Assembly (NCBI GenBank): GCA_017858515.1
Contig: JAFMBM010000013.1
Coordinates: 1-60,150, forward strand
From: Cryomorphaceae bacterium
Lineage (GTDB): Bacteria > Bacteroidota > Bacteroidia > Flavobacteriales > Schleiferiaceae
Length of the DNA: 60,150 bases
Direction: 5' to 3'
Position 1 is the stretch's first letter, and each line of letters begins with the position of its first letter. Made by a program: the position numbers and the translations under genes. The notes below the pieces were generated by a model. The model saw only the letters and a list, made by a program, of their open reading frames with translations, was not told the DNA's origin and ran no database searches. Positions 37,308-45,142 of this stretch are shown in pieces.

Positions 37308-38453
37308 TTAAAGAAAGGGATCTGAATATTTTGGATCGCTTAGACATGTGTTGTCTGTTAACGTCATTAAAAAAGCAATTAAGTCTTGTTTATCTCTGTC
37401 AGTTAGGTTCAATTTCAATGGAGTATTGTTGGGTGCGATCAGTAAAGGATCTAGAGCAGGGCCCATTTTTATACCTGAATTATAGTGTTCGATAACTTCT
37501 TCAAGGCTGGCAAGACGACCGTCGTGCATATATCCGCCCGCCACTGCAACATTACTAAGAGAAGGCGATTTAAAAATTCGAGTTTCATTAGCATCTAGTC
37601 CATTGCTCTTTACAATTCCATCTAAAGTGAAAGCTGGGGCTTGATGGCAAGCATTGCATCCTGCACCCCCTAAATGAACTGGTGTAACGTATAGATGTTT
37701 CCCTCGGTTCTCTGATTCGTTAAAATTAGGGAAGTCGGTATCCAAACCAGAACCTGGAAGATTTGGATTGAAAGTAAACTCATATCCTTCATCAAACCGG
37801 CTTTCGAAGGAGACAATACTTCTTAGAAACTGCGCTATGGCCTTTTCCATACGGATCACACTAATCTCAGAAGTACCATATACTTCATGAAAAAGAGGAG
37901 GGTAATAATCAAGGTTTTCTAAACGCAAGAGTAAAGCATCCAATCCACCTGCAGTTGAATCAAAGCCCATTTCTATGGCATCTTGAATAGGCATAACAGA
38001 TTGTTCTTCTTGGTTGGCAGCGCGTCTATCCCAAAATTGAAAGGCGGGGGCGTAAAAGCGTCCGTTGGCCAAACGCATAGAGTGCATTCCCGTTAATCCT
38101 CCGTCAAATCCAATACTAAAAACATTCTGATCTGTAAAGCCATCCTCTTGTTTATGGCAGCTGGCACACGAAATAGTGTTATTGATACTCAACTGGGTAT
38201 CGTAAAACAAGACTCTCCCTAAATAGGCTCCCTTATCTGTTACGGGGTTATCTGTTGGATTGTTATCGGTATTTAAGGCCGTTACAAAATGGGTTGGATA
38301 GTTAGGATTTGCGTAATTCGGAGGGTTTTGTATCGCCTCTAATAATTTATCTTTTAGACTTGCTTTTGGCTGTTCTAAAGGTGTAGAATTCTTCTGGCAT
38401 GAAGAAAATAAAAGACTAACAATAAAAAGTAAAAAGTAAAATAGCTTATTCAT
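37308..38453 (-). CDS. Di-heme cytochrome c peroxidase (CcpA/MauG family) lipoprotein
   Basis: The product has 381 residues. The lipobox LLFSSC puts the lipidated Cys at residue 19. Two c-type heme motifs are present, CASCH (96-100) and CNACH (266-270). YMHDGRLASLEEVIEHYNSG (about 318-337) is the typical late segment of the family. The predicted activity is periplasmic hydrogen peroxide reduction or a MauG-like oxidation. Its start overlaps the sulfotransferase stop by 8 bases, so the two genes are coupled. Confidence 0.92.
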   Translation of the reverse strand: MNKLFYFLLFIVSLLFSSCQKNSTPLEQPKASLKDKLLEAIQNPPNYANPNYPTHFVTALNTDNNPTDNPVTDKGAYLGRVLFYDTQLSINNTISCASCHKQEDGFTDQNVFSIGFDGGLTGMHSMRLANGRFYAPAFQFWDRRAANQEEQSVMPIQDAIEMGFDSTAGGLDALLLRLENLDYYPPLFHEVYGTSEISVIRMEKAIAQFLRSIVSFESRFDEGYEFTFNPNLPGSGLDTDFPNFNESENRGKHLYVTPVHLGGAGCNACHQAPAFTLDGIVKSNGLDANETRIFKSPSLSNVAVAGGYMHDGRLASLEEVIEHYNSGIKMGPALDPLLIAPNNTPLKLNLTDRDKQDLIAFLMTLTDNTCLSDPKYSDPFL

Positions 38454-39240
38454 AGCCGAGTATTTTCAATCGGTTCTGTCTGCTAATATCCAAAATTTGA
38501 AATTCTATTATTGAAGCTTTTTCGGGAATAATCTGTTCTTCTAGTTTCGCTAATATAAGAGGTCCTTTAGGTAAAGAAAGGAATTCCATTAGGCTTAGCA
38601 CGGTATTTTCAGGATTTTGTATTAAATCTTCAAAGCGGATAATGCAAATTCGATCGGTATAGTTTTTCTTTAAGCGTAGTATTGTTTCGTTTTTATCTAG
38701 CCAGAAATCGAGTTTTGCTAGCTGTTTTTCTTTTTCAGACAAATGAATCGAATCTGGATTTAGTTTCTGAAATTGCTGATCGTTTTTCGATTGAGCCATT
38801 TTTCTTCCATCGCGGATTAGATGGATGTATTTGAAAGTTGGATAATGTTGAAGTAAGTATTCTGCAAAGAAATGAGTGTTAGGCTCTTTCCAAAGAATTG
38901 GTTTTTTACTCGAATTTCTGTTCAATAAGAAGGTGCTGAAGTTGGATTTTGGAAGGAGAGGATGTTGAAGAGATTTCAAATCCTTTCGCAAGAGATTCCA
39001 TTCAATTAAGCTCAAAGCCTTGCCACTTCGGATCTTTAAAAAGAGTGCCAAGCGTTTTTGAGAAAGCTCAGAATTAGGTTCAATTAAGAATCTTGATTCT
39101 GTTAATAATGCAGAGAAAAGAAGATCGTCATTAGATCGATTGAGATAGGGGCTGAGTTCAAAGAAATCGTTCTCAATAACTGAGTACAGTAATCGAGTGC
39201 CACTTCCGCCTAAACCTCCGATGCCAATAATCGAATTCAG
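38446..39240 (-). CDS. Sulfotransferase family protein without ATG start
   Basis: The product has 264 residues if it starts at CTG 39240. The P-loop that binds PAPS, IIGIGGLGGSGTRLL (residues 4-18), and the 3'-phosphate motif YIHLIRDGRKMAQSK mark a sulfotransferase that moves sulfate from PAPS to a sugar, lipid or protein. No ATG, GTG or TTG precedes the P-loop in frame. An in-frame TGA lies at about 39250-39252, and only TTA, TTT, CTG and ATT codons lie between. The first TTG is at 39051, after the P-loop. The gene therefore uses CTG (or ATT), or it is 5'-damaged. The rest of the frame is intact. It begins 21 bases after the TonB-like gene. Confidence 0.8.
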   Translation of the reverse strand: MNSIIGIGGLGGSGTRLLYSVIENDFFELSPYLNRSNDDLLFSALLTESRFLIEPNSELSQKRLALFLKIRSGKALSLIEWNLLRKDLKSLQHPLLPKSNFSTFLLNRNSSKKPILWKEPNTHFFAEYLLQHYPTFKYIHLIRDGRKMAQSKNDQQFQKLNPDSIHLSEKEKQLAKLDFWLDKNETILRLKKNYTDRICIIRFEDLIQNPENTVLSLMEFLSLPKGPLILAKLEEQIIPEKASIIEFQILDISRQNRLKILGYE

Positions 39241-39261
39241 AAATAATCAGTTTAAGTTCTA

Positions 39262-39753
39262 TTAAATCTCAATTCCCTTGTTCTTCTTCTTCTTCTTTTT
39301 TGTCTCTTTTCCAGCAAGCTTAAAGTTAATGGGTATGGTATACGACATCCGAACGGGCTTTCCATCTTGGTAACCAGGAGTAAGTTCAACAGGGATATTT
39401 TTTATTACGTTAACTGCGGCATTATCCAGTAATTTGTGAGTTCCTCTTGCAACTGTCACATTCGACACGCTTCCATCTTTTTCTATAATAAAGCTGATAA
39501 ATACTCTGCCCTGAATTCCTTTTTTTCTTGCTTCTTCCGGGTATTCAACATTACTAGCAATGTATCGCATTAAATTGTTATTAAAGCAATTAAATCGAAG
39601 TTCTTCAGTTCCTTCATCCTCACATCCGGGCCAAACAGGTTTGGTTTCAACTTTATCAAAGTTTATTGTATTGTCTTGTTTCTCCTGGGCTTGAACCAAA
39701 GAGGCGCTGAGAAAAGATGCGAGAAGAAGATAATAGGGTGGTTTAATTTTCAT
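39262..39753 (-). CDS. TonB C-terminal domain protein
   Basis: The product has 163 residues. A signal peptide covers about 1-22 (LLLASFLSASLVQAQ) and replaces the usual TonB membrane anchor. The TonB_C domain spans about 60-150 (YIASNVEYPEEARKKGIQGRVFISFIIEKDGSVSNV, shown here as separate motifs YPEEARKKGIQGRV and FIIEKDGSV). A lysine-rich tail follows (KKKKKKNKG). It is probably secreted to the periplasm, so it is not a classic energy transducer. It may be an envelope protein that borrowed the fold. It is part of the minus-strand unit after the SPFH gene. Confidence 0.85.
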   Translation of the reverse strand: MKIKPPYYLLLASFLSASLVQAQEKQDNTINFDKVETKPVWPGCEDEGTEELRFNCFNNNLMRYIASNVEYPEEARKKGIQGRVFISFIIEKDGSVSNVTVARGTHKLLDNAAVNVIKNIPVELTPGYQDGKPVRMSYTIPINFKLAGKETKKKKKKNKGIEI

Positions 39754-39780
39754 ATTACTAGGAAAAAGAGATTGGTTATT

Positions 39781-40698
39781 CTACTTTGAGTTATTGTGTT
39801 TTTCTCTATTTAGATTTTGAAGCTCTTGATTTGCTGCAAAAGAAGAAATAAGTTGATTTAGCATATCACTTGCTGCATGAGGTGCATTAGGAAGCAATAT
39901 TAAGCTGCTCTTGGAATCTTCAGCAACCGAAGCCAAAGTGTCGTAGTGTTGTGTAATTACAATCAGCGCAGAGGCCTCTTGTGGATTGATTCCAGCATTG
40001 TTTAAAACGCTTACACTGTCTTCTAATCCTTTAGCAATTTCTCTTCTTTGATCTGCAATACCCTGTCCTTGAAGTCTTTTGCTTTCTGCTTCGGCTGTTG
40101 CTTTTGCAACAATTCGAATTCTTTCTGCCTCACCTTCATACGTAGCTGCAATTTTCTGACGCTCGGCGGCATTGATCTTATTCATGGCATCCTTTACTTG
40201 AATATCGGGATCAATATCCGTAACCAATGCTTTAATAATACCATAACCATAAGCATCCATGCTTTCTGTTAATTCTCTTCTAAGTGCGATAGCGATATCG
40301 TCTTTTTTCTCAAAGACATCGTCTAAACGCAATTTTGGAACTTCCGCTCGAACAACATCAAAAACATAGGATGTAATTTGAGCATGAGGACTTTCTAACT
40401 TATAAAATGCTTCAAACACCTTTTCTTTAAGCACAACATATTGCACGCTAACCTTCATTTTAACGAAAACATCGTCTTTGGTTTTGGTTTCAACTAGAAC
40501 ATCCAGCTGTTGAATACGCATATTCACTTTGGCTGCAATGCGATCTACAATTGGAATTTTGAGATGAATACCAGGGCCATACATACCTTTAAATTTCCCA
40601 AATCGTTCGAGTAAAACAATTTGCTGTTGACGGACAATGAACAGTCCGAAAACCAGTACGAGAAAAAGAAGAAAGAGAACGAAATAAAAAAGTGCCAT
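39781..40698 (-). CDS. SPFH/Band 7 membrane protein (stomatin-like)
   Basis: The product has 305 residues. One N-terminal membrane helix covers about 2-22 (LFYFVLFLLFLVLVFGLFIV). The Band 7 domain runs about 23-200 (QQIVLLERFGKF, then LDVLVETKTKDDVFVKMKVSVQY and DIQVKDAMNKINAAERQK). A coiled region rich in Glu and Ala follows (EGEAERIRIVAKATAEAESKRLQ). It resembles QmcA/paraslipin and probably organises membrane microdomains or quality control. No NfeD partner is next to it. It lies 17 bases after the gliding-type protein gene. Confidence 0.93.
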   Translation of the reverse strand: MALFYFVLFLLFLVLVFGLFIVRQQQIVLLERFGKFKGMYGPGIHLKIPIVDRIAAKVNMRIQQLDVLVETKTKDDVFVKMKVSVQYVVLKEKVFEAFYKLESPHAQITSYVFDVVRAEVPKLRLDDVFEKKDDIAIALRRELTESMDAYGYGIIKALVTDIDPDIQVKDAMNKINAAERQKIAATYEGEAERIRIVAKATAEAESKRLQGQGIADQRREIAKGLEDSVSVLNNAGINPQEASALIVITQHYDTLASVAEDSKSSLILLPNAPHAASDMLNQLISSFAANQELQNLNREKHNNSK

Positions 40699-40715
40699 TT
40701 GTAAATCGAGTTAGT

Positions 40716-42653
40716 TTAATTACTCCGAATAATCGACACGCCTCCTTGATAAAGTGTGCCTTTTGCGCTAATAAGTAGAATATAGTATGTGCCGTCAGGT
40801 AAAGGATCTCCTCCTTGATCTACGCCATCCCAGTCGTTCTGATAGTTCGGGCGATCCAGTACTTCTTGTCCCCAACGATTGAGTACAAGCAATCGAGCCG
40901 TTTGATTATCCAGCACATTACTGAGATTGAGAACATCATTCCTTCCATCTGCATTGGGAGTAATAACATTCATTACGCGAGGATCTTCTGGAATGATACT
41001 ATCGGGAGCCCAGAATATTTTAACGGAGTCTATTCCTTCACAACCCAATTCGTCTTTTACAAGTACGTAGTAAGTGGTGGTATCATCTTGCGGCCATACT
41101 CGAATGTTTTGTTGGAATTGACCGCTGTAGCGAGAAGGTATATCGCTGTACCAATAAAAAGAAAAACCTGTGCTTGCACCTAAATCAGCATATTCATTTC
41201 GTTCTATGGTTTGATTGGGACCCGCATCTACCGTGGCAGCCAAGGCACTTATTTCTACACTATCCACAAAGGTGATGGAACAAGTGGGTGGCCAATAGGC
41301 AGTAAAACTTACTGTTTTCCAGCCGGGACTGCTCCAACTTACAGGAGGAGGGACAAGGTTAGAGCTAAAATTGGGACTTGCTCCTGGACCAAAATTCCAA
41401 TCGAAACTAGAATTAGGAGGGAAATTTCCCACTGCTTCCCATTGGATACCTTGAACTTCAAAACAAGGAACACCCGACCAAGACATACTGGCATTTACAT
41501 CGGGCTGAACGAGAAATTCAAAGGTGGTAGAATCGCTGCATTGCCAGCCTGGATTCACCACTAAAAGAACGGTATAACTGCCTGGTGATGGAAAGCTGAA
41601 AACTGGATTGGGTAAGTTGGAGGTATCTGTAACAATACCTGGAACGCCAAAATCCCAGAAAAGGTGGTTGAAATTGGTGCTTTCGTTTTGGAACTGTACG
41701 TTTAAACCATTGCAAAGCAAAGTGGAATCTTCGGCAGGTGTTAACATATCCGCAACAATATTGCTTACACAGTTTACAATATTGAATTGATAATCGAGTC
41801 GAATTTGACTCATCTGAATTCCGTTTCGCCATTCACTGACGCAAATTCCAACCACAAAACGACCGAGCTGATCTGGCTTACCATTCAATTGTCCGGTTAA
41901 CGGATCAATACTTATAGGAGGGGTTCCCGGAAGGGGTTGAGAAGGAGTATAAGGTGCAAGAAAGTTAATAGGAGTATAGGGGGGAGGGCAAGAAGGAACA
42001 GGAACTACAGCGAAGCATCCACCCCCGCCGCCGCCGCTCGAGCCTCCTTCCAGTATATCACAGAACTCAAAATGAAGCGAGTCTCCATCTTTTTCAATCG
42101 CCTCAATGGTTAAATTTAAGGGTTCGTTTCCACAGAGTACAATCGGTGCTGGATTGTTGAATGCAGGACTGGAATTGCAGGTGGTATCTAATGAAGGTAT
42201 GGTAACGAAATAGGTATTTCCAAAATTTCCAGAATTGGCCACATTGTCTATACTATTGTTTCTGCAACACCTTTGGTGAACGATGGTGTACCCACCTACA
42301 ATGGGAGGAAGGGAAAAGCTGGTTGTGTAGTCGGCATATTCTGTACAGAGATTGGAAGGAGGTGTAAGACAAGGATTTCCAGTGCTATTTAATGGAACAG
42401 AAACAGTGGGACCCTTGGGAACTTGAACGGATTGTATCAGATTATTTGAGGCATCGTATACGGCGATATTTGCGTCGGCATCGAAAGCCGCACCACCTCC
42501 GGCACAATCTCTATATACCCGCAAAAAGACTTGATAATCGTTACCACCAACACATTCATACGAGATATGCCCACCCACTAAATGGGCAGCCCTTAGGCTA
42601 CTGAAGGCAAAAAGGAAACCAACAATAAGGGCAATTTTAAAATCCATCTTCAT
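40716..42653 (-). CDS. Secreted PKD-domain protein with gliding-motility C-terminal (T9SS type B) domain
   Basis: The product has 645 residues. ATG 42647 is an alternative start. A signal peptide covers about 1-23. The N-terminal domain HLVGGHISYECVGGNDYQV is typical of large Bacteroidota surface proteins. A Gly run lies near residue 205. At least one PKD-like module is present (about 315-390, FQNESTNFNHLFWDFG, then FPSPGSYTVLLVV) and a second is at about 395-475. The C-terminus is the gliding motility-associated type B sorting domain (NVITPNADGRNDVL, then LNRWGQEVL and DGTYYILL). It is exported by T9SS and surface-exposed, possibly an adhesin. It is the first gene of the unit that runs to the peroxidase. 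Confidence 0.9.
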   Translation of the reverse strand: MKMDFKIALIVGFLFAFSSLRAAHLVGGHISYECVGGNDYQVFLRVYRDCAGGGAAFDADANIAVYDASNNLIQSVQVPKGPTVSVPLNSTGNPCLTPPSNLCTEYADYTTSFSLPPIVGGYTIVHQRCCRNNSIDNVANSGNFGNTYFVTIPSLDTTCNSSPAFNNPAPIVLCGNEPLNLTIEAIEKDGDSLHFEFCDILEGGSSGGGGGGCFAVVPVPSCPPPYTPINFLAPYTPSQPLPGTPPISIDPLTGQLNGKPDQLGRFVVGICVSEWRNGIQMSQIRLDYQFNIVNCVSNIVADMLTPAEDSTLLCNGLNVQFQNESTNFNHLFWDFGVPGIVTDTSNLPNPVFSFPSPGSYTVLLVVNPGWQCSDSTTFEFLVQPDVNASMSWSGVPCFEVQGIQWEAVGNFPPNSSFDWNFGPGASPNFSSNLVPPPVSWSSPGWKTVSFTAYWPPTCSITFVDSVEISALAATVDAGPNQTIERNEYADLGASTGFSFYWYSDIPSRYSGQFQQNIRVWPQDDTTTYYVLVKDELGCEGIDSVKIFWAPDSIIPEDPRVMNVITPNADGRNDVLNLSNVLDNQTARLLVLNRWGQEVLDRPNYQNDWDGVDQGGDPLPDGTYYILLISAKGTLYQGGVSIIRSN

Positions 42654-42764
42654 TAGTGCAAAATACGCAGATAGACCTTGTTAAGTTTGGTCATTTAGTA
42701 AAAGTTTGCAAATTGAAAGATCATAGCCCGTTTCCAACGAGAATTCAAATTTCTTCGAAAGAAT

Positions 42765-43244
42765 TTATTTAGAGAATAAGCCCTTGAGTTCAGTTTCACC
42801 CTCTGTTAATTTACGAGCAAAATGAAGGGCTTTTCGAATCCTAGCATCTGAAGTTTTTAATCGGTCTATGGCAAATACAATACTCCTTCTTTTGCCAATA
42901 GACAGTTTGTTGAAATAGCCTTCAACCTCCGGCCAATCCCACAATACAGCCTCCCATTCTTCAGGCATTGGCGCTTGAAGTTCGGATGTATCTTTTTTAA
43001 TCTCTAACAGTATTAGGTCGCCTTCTTTTGCATTCAGGCGCTTTAACATTTCAGTTGAAAGGTAGATATACCTGAGATCGGTTTCTTTTTTTCTGTGTAT
43101 AGCCCTTTGAAATTCAATCCCGTACAGAGAGATAACCACTCTCTTTTCATTTTCCAAAAGACATTCCTTTAAATAGTCGAGAGGAATTTCAATTCGTGAG
43201 TGCCAAAGATTATCTTTTTCTATTCTAGCGGTAATGTGCTGCAA
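42765..43244 (-). CDS. DUF1905/YdeI (OmdA-like) family protein
   Basis: The product has 159 residues. The N-terminal half is DUF1905-like (about 10-90, LNAKEGDLILLEIKKD). The C-terminal half fits the YdeI/OmpD-associated domain (PEVEGYFNKLSIGKRRSIVFAIDRLKTSD in shorter pieces: YFNKLSIGKRRSIV and IRKALHFARKL). Proteins of this family are small and cytosolic. Links to bacteriocin resistance are reported for some, but the mechanism is unknown. It stands alone between the PKD protein gene and a small lipoprotein gene. Confidence 0.78.
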   Translation of the reverse strand: MQHITARIEKDNLWHSRIEIPLDYLKECLLENEKRVVISLYGIEFQRAIHRKKETDLRYIYLSTEMLKRLNAKEGDLILLEIKKDTSELQAPMPEEWEAVLWDWPEVEGYFNKLSIGKRRSIVFAIDRLKTSDARIRKALHFARKLTEGETELKGLFSK

Positions 43245-43324
43245 AGGAGGTTTTTAGGAGGAAGGATTTATCTATAAGAGGCACAAGAATTAAAAGTACT
43301 AAAATTAAAGTTCAAGAAAGAAAG

Positions 43325-43717
43325 TTACCTCGAGGAATCCCTTGATGGAATCGCATCCTCCATTCGAATTTGAATCAAATTTTCAGTCGCTTTTAATCGC
43401 AGTCGTATATACTCATTCACCTTTGAATTAATGCTTTTTGTTGCTTCTTTCGAATGTTCATCTGAATGGATCTCAGCACTTTCTTCAAGACATTGACTCA
43501 GTAATGAATCGAGATGCACCCATTTAGTTTGCTCAAAGAGAGAGTCTCCAGCCAGCGAATCTAATCTTTGCGCTTGAAAAACGATGTTTGTGATTTCTTT
43601 TTCAACTAAGGATAAATCCTTTGAATCATAGAAAGTACAAGAGAAGAGAATACTTCCTGCGAGAAGGCTGAGAACGCGATTACTGAAGTATTTTATTTCA
43701 ATTTGCTTTCGAGCCAT
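43325..43717 (-). CDS. Hypothetical small lipoprotein
   Basis: The product has 130 residues. A basic N-terminus and hydrophobic stretch end in the lipobox GSILFSC (Cys at about residue 27), so it is probably lipidated. The rest is helical and charged, with no recognised domain. It overlaps the alpha/beta hydrolase stop by 25 bases on the same strand. A later start would shorten the overlap, but no Met lies before the hydrophobic stretch. Function unknown. Confidence 0.65.
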   Translation of the reverse strand: MARKQIEIKYFSNRVLSLLAGSILFSCTFYDSKDLSLVEKEITNIVFQAQRLDSLAGDSLFEQTKWVHLDSLLSQCLEESAEIHSDEHSKEATKSINSKVNEYIRLRLKATENLIQIRMEDAIPSRDSSR

Positions 43718-44313
43718 TTCCTCATTTGTTGTCTGTTATCTACGAAAAGAAAATGCCCACCATCGATTTTGTCGCCCTCGGTAATTCTTTTGTTTGGAAA
43801 TAGTTTGTCGTGTTTACCATGCAGTCTATGGTACTCAATCTTCGTATTTGCACTAGCCCTTAATCCTTGAATTACAGCCCATTTATAGTTTCTAGCCTCC
43901 ATTTTCTGAAGAAACATTTTAAAGCGATTTTTTTCGTTGGGCGGGAAAGGAGCCCAGATAAGCGCAAATTTTTTAATCCAACTGGAAGGAATAAAAAACA
44001 GAAAAAAGGCGAGTAATTTTGGAAACGGGAAGGGAATTTCGGAGGGCTTTAGCACACAAGAGATAAGAAGTAGTGGCTTGTTCTCAAGCTGAGAAGAACA
44101 AGCACGAGCGATTAAAGCTCCATATGAAAATCCCAAAATTGCATCTACATCGAGTTTCAACTCTGAAACTACTCTTCGGCCATAATCATCTATAGTTTCA
44201 CTCGACTCAGGGCTAGGCAAAAGAGGAGAAACACAGACCCATCCTGGAGGAAGCAAAGATTCAATAAGTCGGCTTTCACCACCGAAACCGTTGAATAAAA
44301 GAAGTTTTTTCAA
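43693..44313 (-). CDS. Alpha/beta-fold hydrolase
   Basis: The product has 206 residues. LLLFNGFGGESRLIESLL begins the fold, and GFSYGALIA (about residues 61-69) is the nucleophile elbow with Ser. HGKHDKLFP (about 170-178) holds the likely catalytic Asp, and GGHFLFVDN (about 185-193) the His. It is cytosolic. It is short for the family, as in thioesterase-like members. The substrate is unknown. It lies 4 bases after the small membrane protein gene in one transcript. Confidence 0.82.
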   Translation of the reverse strand: MKKLLLFNGFGGESRLIESLLPPGWVCVSPLLPSPESSETIDDYGRRVVSELKLDVDAILGFSYGALIARACSSQLENKPLLLISCVLKPSEIPFPFPKLLAFFLFFIPSSWIKKFALIWAPFPPNEKNRFKMFLQKMEARNYKWAVIQGLRASANTKIEYHRLHGKHDKLFPNKRITEGDKIDGGHFLFVDNRQQMRKWLESKLK

Positions 44314-44317
44314 AAGT

Positions 44318-44833
44318 CTAAATGCGCTTCATTTGCTCTTTGATCATCTTAACTTGATCAGCTAGCATTTTTTTCTCATCCAACTTTTTCACCTCTGTTA
44401 AAAGAATTTGCGCTTCTCTTTTTCTTCGTCTTGCCACTGCAATACCCGCTAAATTGAGCTTTGCCATGGCTTGGTCATGTTTCATGCGAAGTCCCATTCC
44501 CAAGGCCTTTCTCATAAGTGTTTCTGATTTTCCCATATGCACTTGCGCTTCCAACAAACCACTTAGAAAATAATAGTAAGCCGCTTGACCTTTGGTGAGG
44601 CTTTGTTCTGGAGTTTTAATGGCATCCAGCATTTTGCGTGATTTAGCCATATCATTCTTCCTTAAATACCAAAAAGCCAGAAGAATTCTTTCGTTGCGGA
44701 AGTAGGTAAGTACTACCAATCCAGATAAAAATATCAGCAATATTCCATTGCCAATATTAGAAACCCAGAACTGTTGAATAGCCCAAAGAAATAGGAGGGA
44801 GGCAATACCAAGACGCGCAATTTTATTAATCAT
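44318..44833 (-). CDS. Hypothetical membrane protein with TPR-like tail
   Basis: The product has 171 residues. Two adjacent membrane helices occupy about 7-45 (LGIASLLFLWAIQQFWVS, then GILLIFLSGLVVLTYF). A cytosolic helical part follows that looks like two or three TPR-type repeats (MLDAIKTPEQSLTKGQAAYYYFLSGLLEA in parts, AMAKLNLAGIAVARRRKREA). No family recognised. It is the first gene of a unit with the hydrolase and the lipoprotein. TPR proteins usually mediate protein contacts. Confidence 0.7.
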   Translation of the reverse strand: MINKIARLGIASLLFLWAIQQFWVSNIGNGILLIFLSGLVVLTYFRNERILLAFWYLRKNDMAKSRKMLDAIKTPEQSLTKGQAAYYYFLSGLLEAQVHMGKSETLMRKALGMGLRMKHDQAMAKLNLAGIAVARRRKREAQILLTEVKKLDEKKMLADQVKMIKEQMKRI

Positions 44834-44876
44834 ATCAAAAATTGAAGCCGCAAAGGTAAGTCAGCTTAGGTATGCT

Positions 44877-45041
44877 CTAAAAGTACAATTTGCGAAGATT
44901 TACGATCTCTTCAGGAGAGTATCCATCCAATAACATACACGTGTTGAAGGCATCATTCGAGAGAAAGATACCTTTATCTTCTTGCACTAGGCTAAAAGGT
45001 TTAGGCTCAGACTCAAGGAGTGCATCTGATTCTGTTTCCAT
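44877..45041 (-). CDS. Small hypothetical protein (54 residues)
   Basis: A short open frame starts at ATG 45041 and stops at TAG 44877-44879. It begins METESDALLESEPKPF and ends SPEEIVNLRKLYF. Composition looks like real protein: acidic N-terminus, then an amphipathic C-terminal helix with YSPEEI. It fills the gap between the TPR-like membrane protein gene and the fasciclin terminator. No domain is recognised. Two Cys-free halves flank a single Cys (TCMLLDG). Confidence 0.5.
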   Translation of the reverse strand: METESDALLESEPKPFSLVQEDKGIFLSNDAFNTCMLLDGYSPEEIVNLRKLYF

Positions 45042-45089
45042 TCTCTCGGTTAATTAGACAATAATATTAGAGAATTTCACAAAACAAAA

Positions 45090-45119
45090 CAAGGGGTAAT
45101 TCAAATGAATTACCCCTTG
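45090..45119 (-). terminator. Terminator of the fasciclin gene
   Basis: The near-perfect inverted repeat caaggggtaattca (45090-45103) and tgaattaccccttg (45106-45119) is followed on the minus strand by TTTTGTTTTG. It sits 24 bases after the fasciclin stop. Confidence 0.88.
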
Positions 45120-45142
45120 CTCAAATTTTGTTTTATCTAAAA

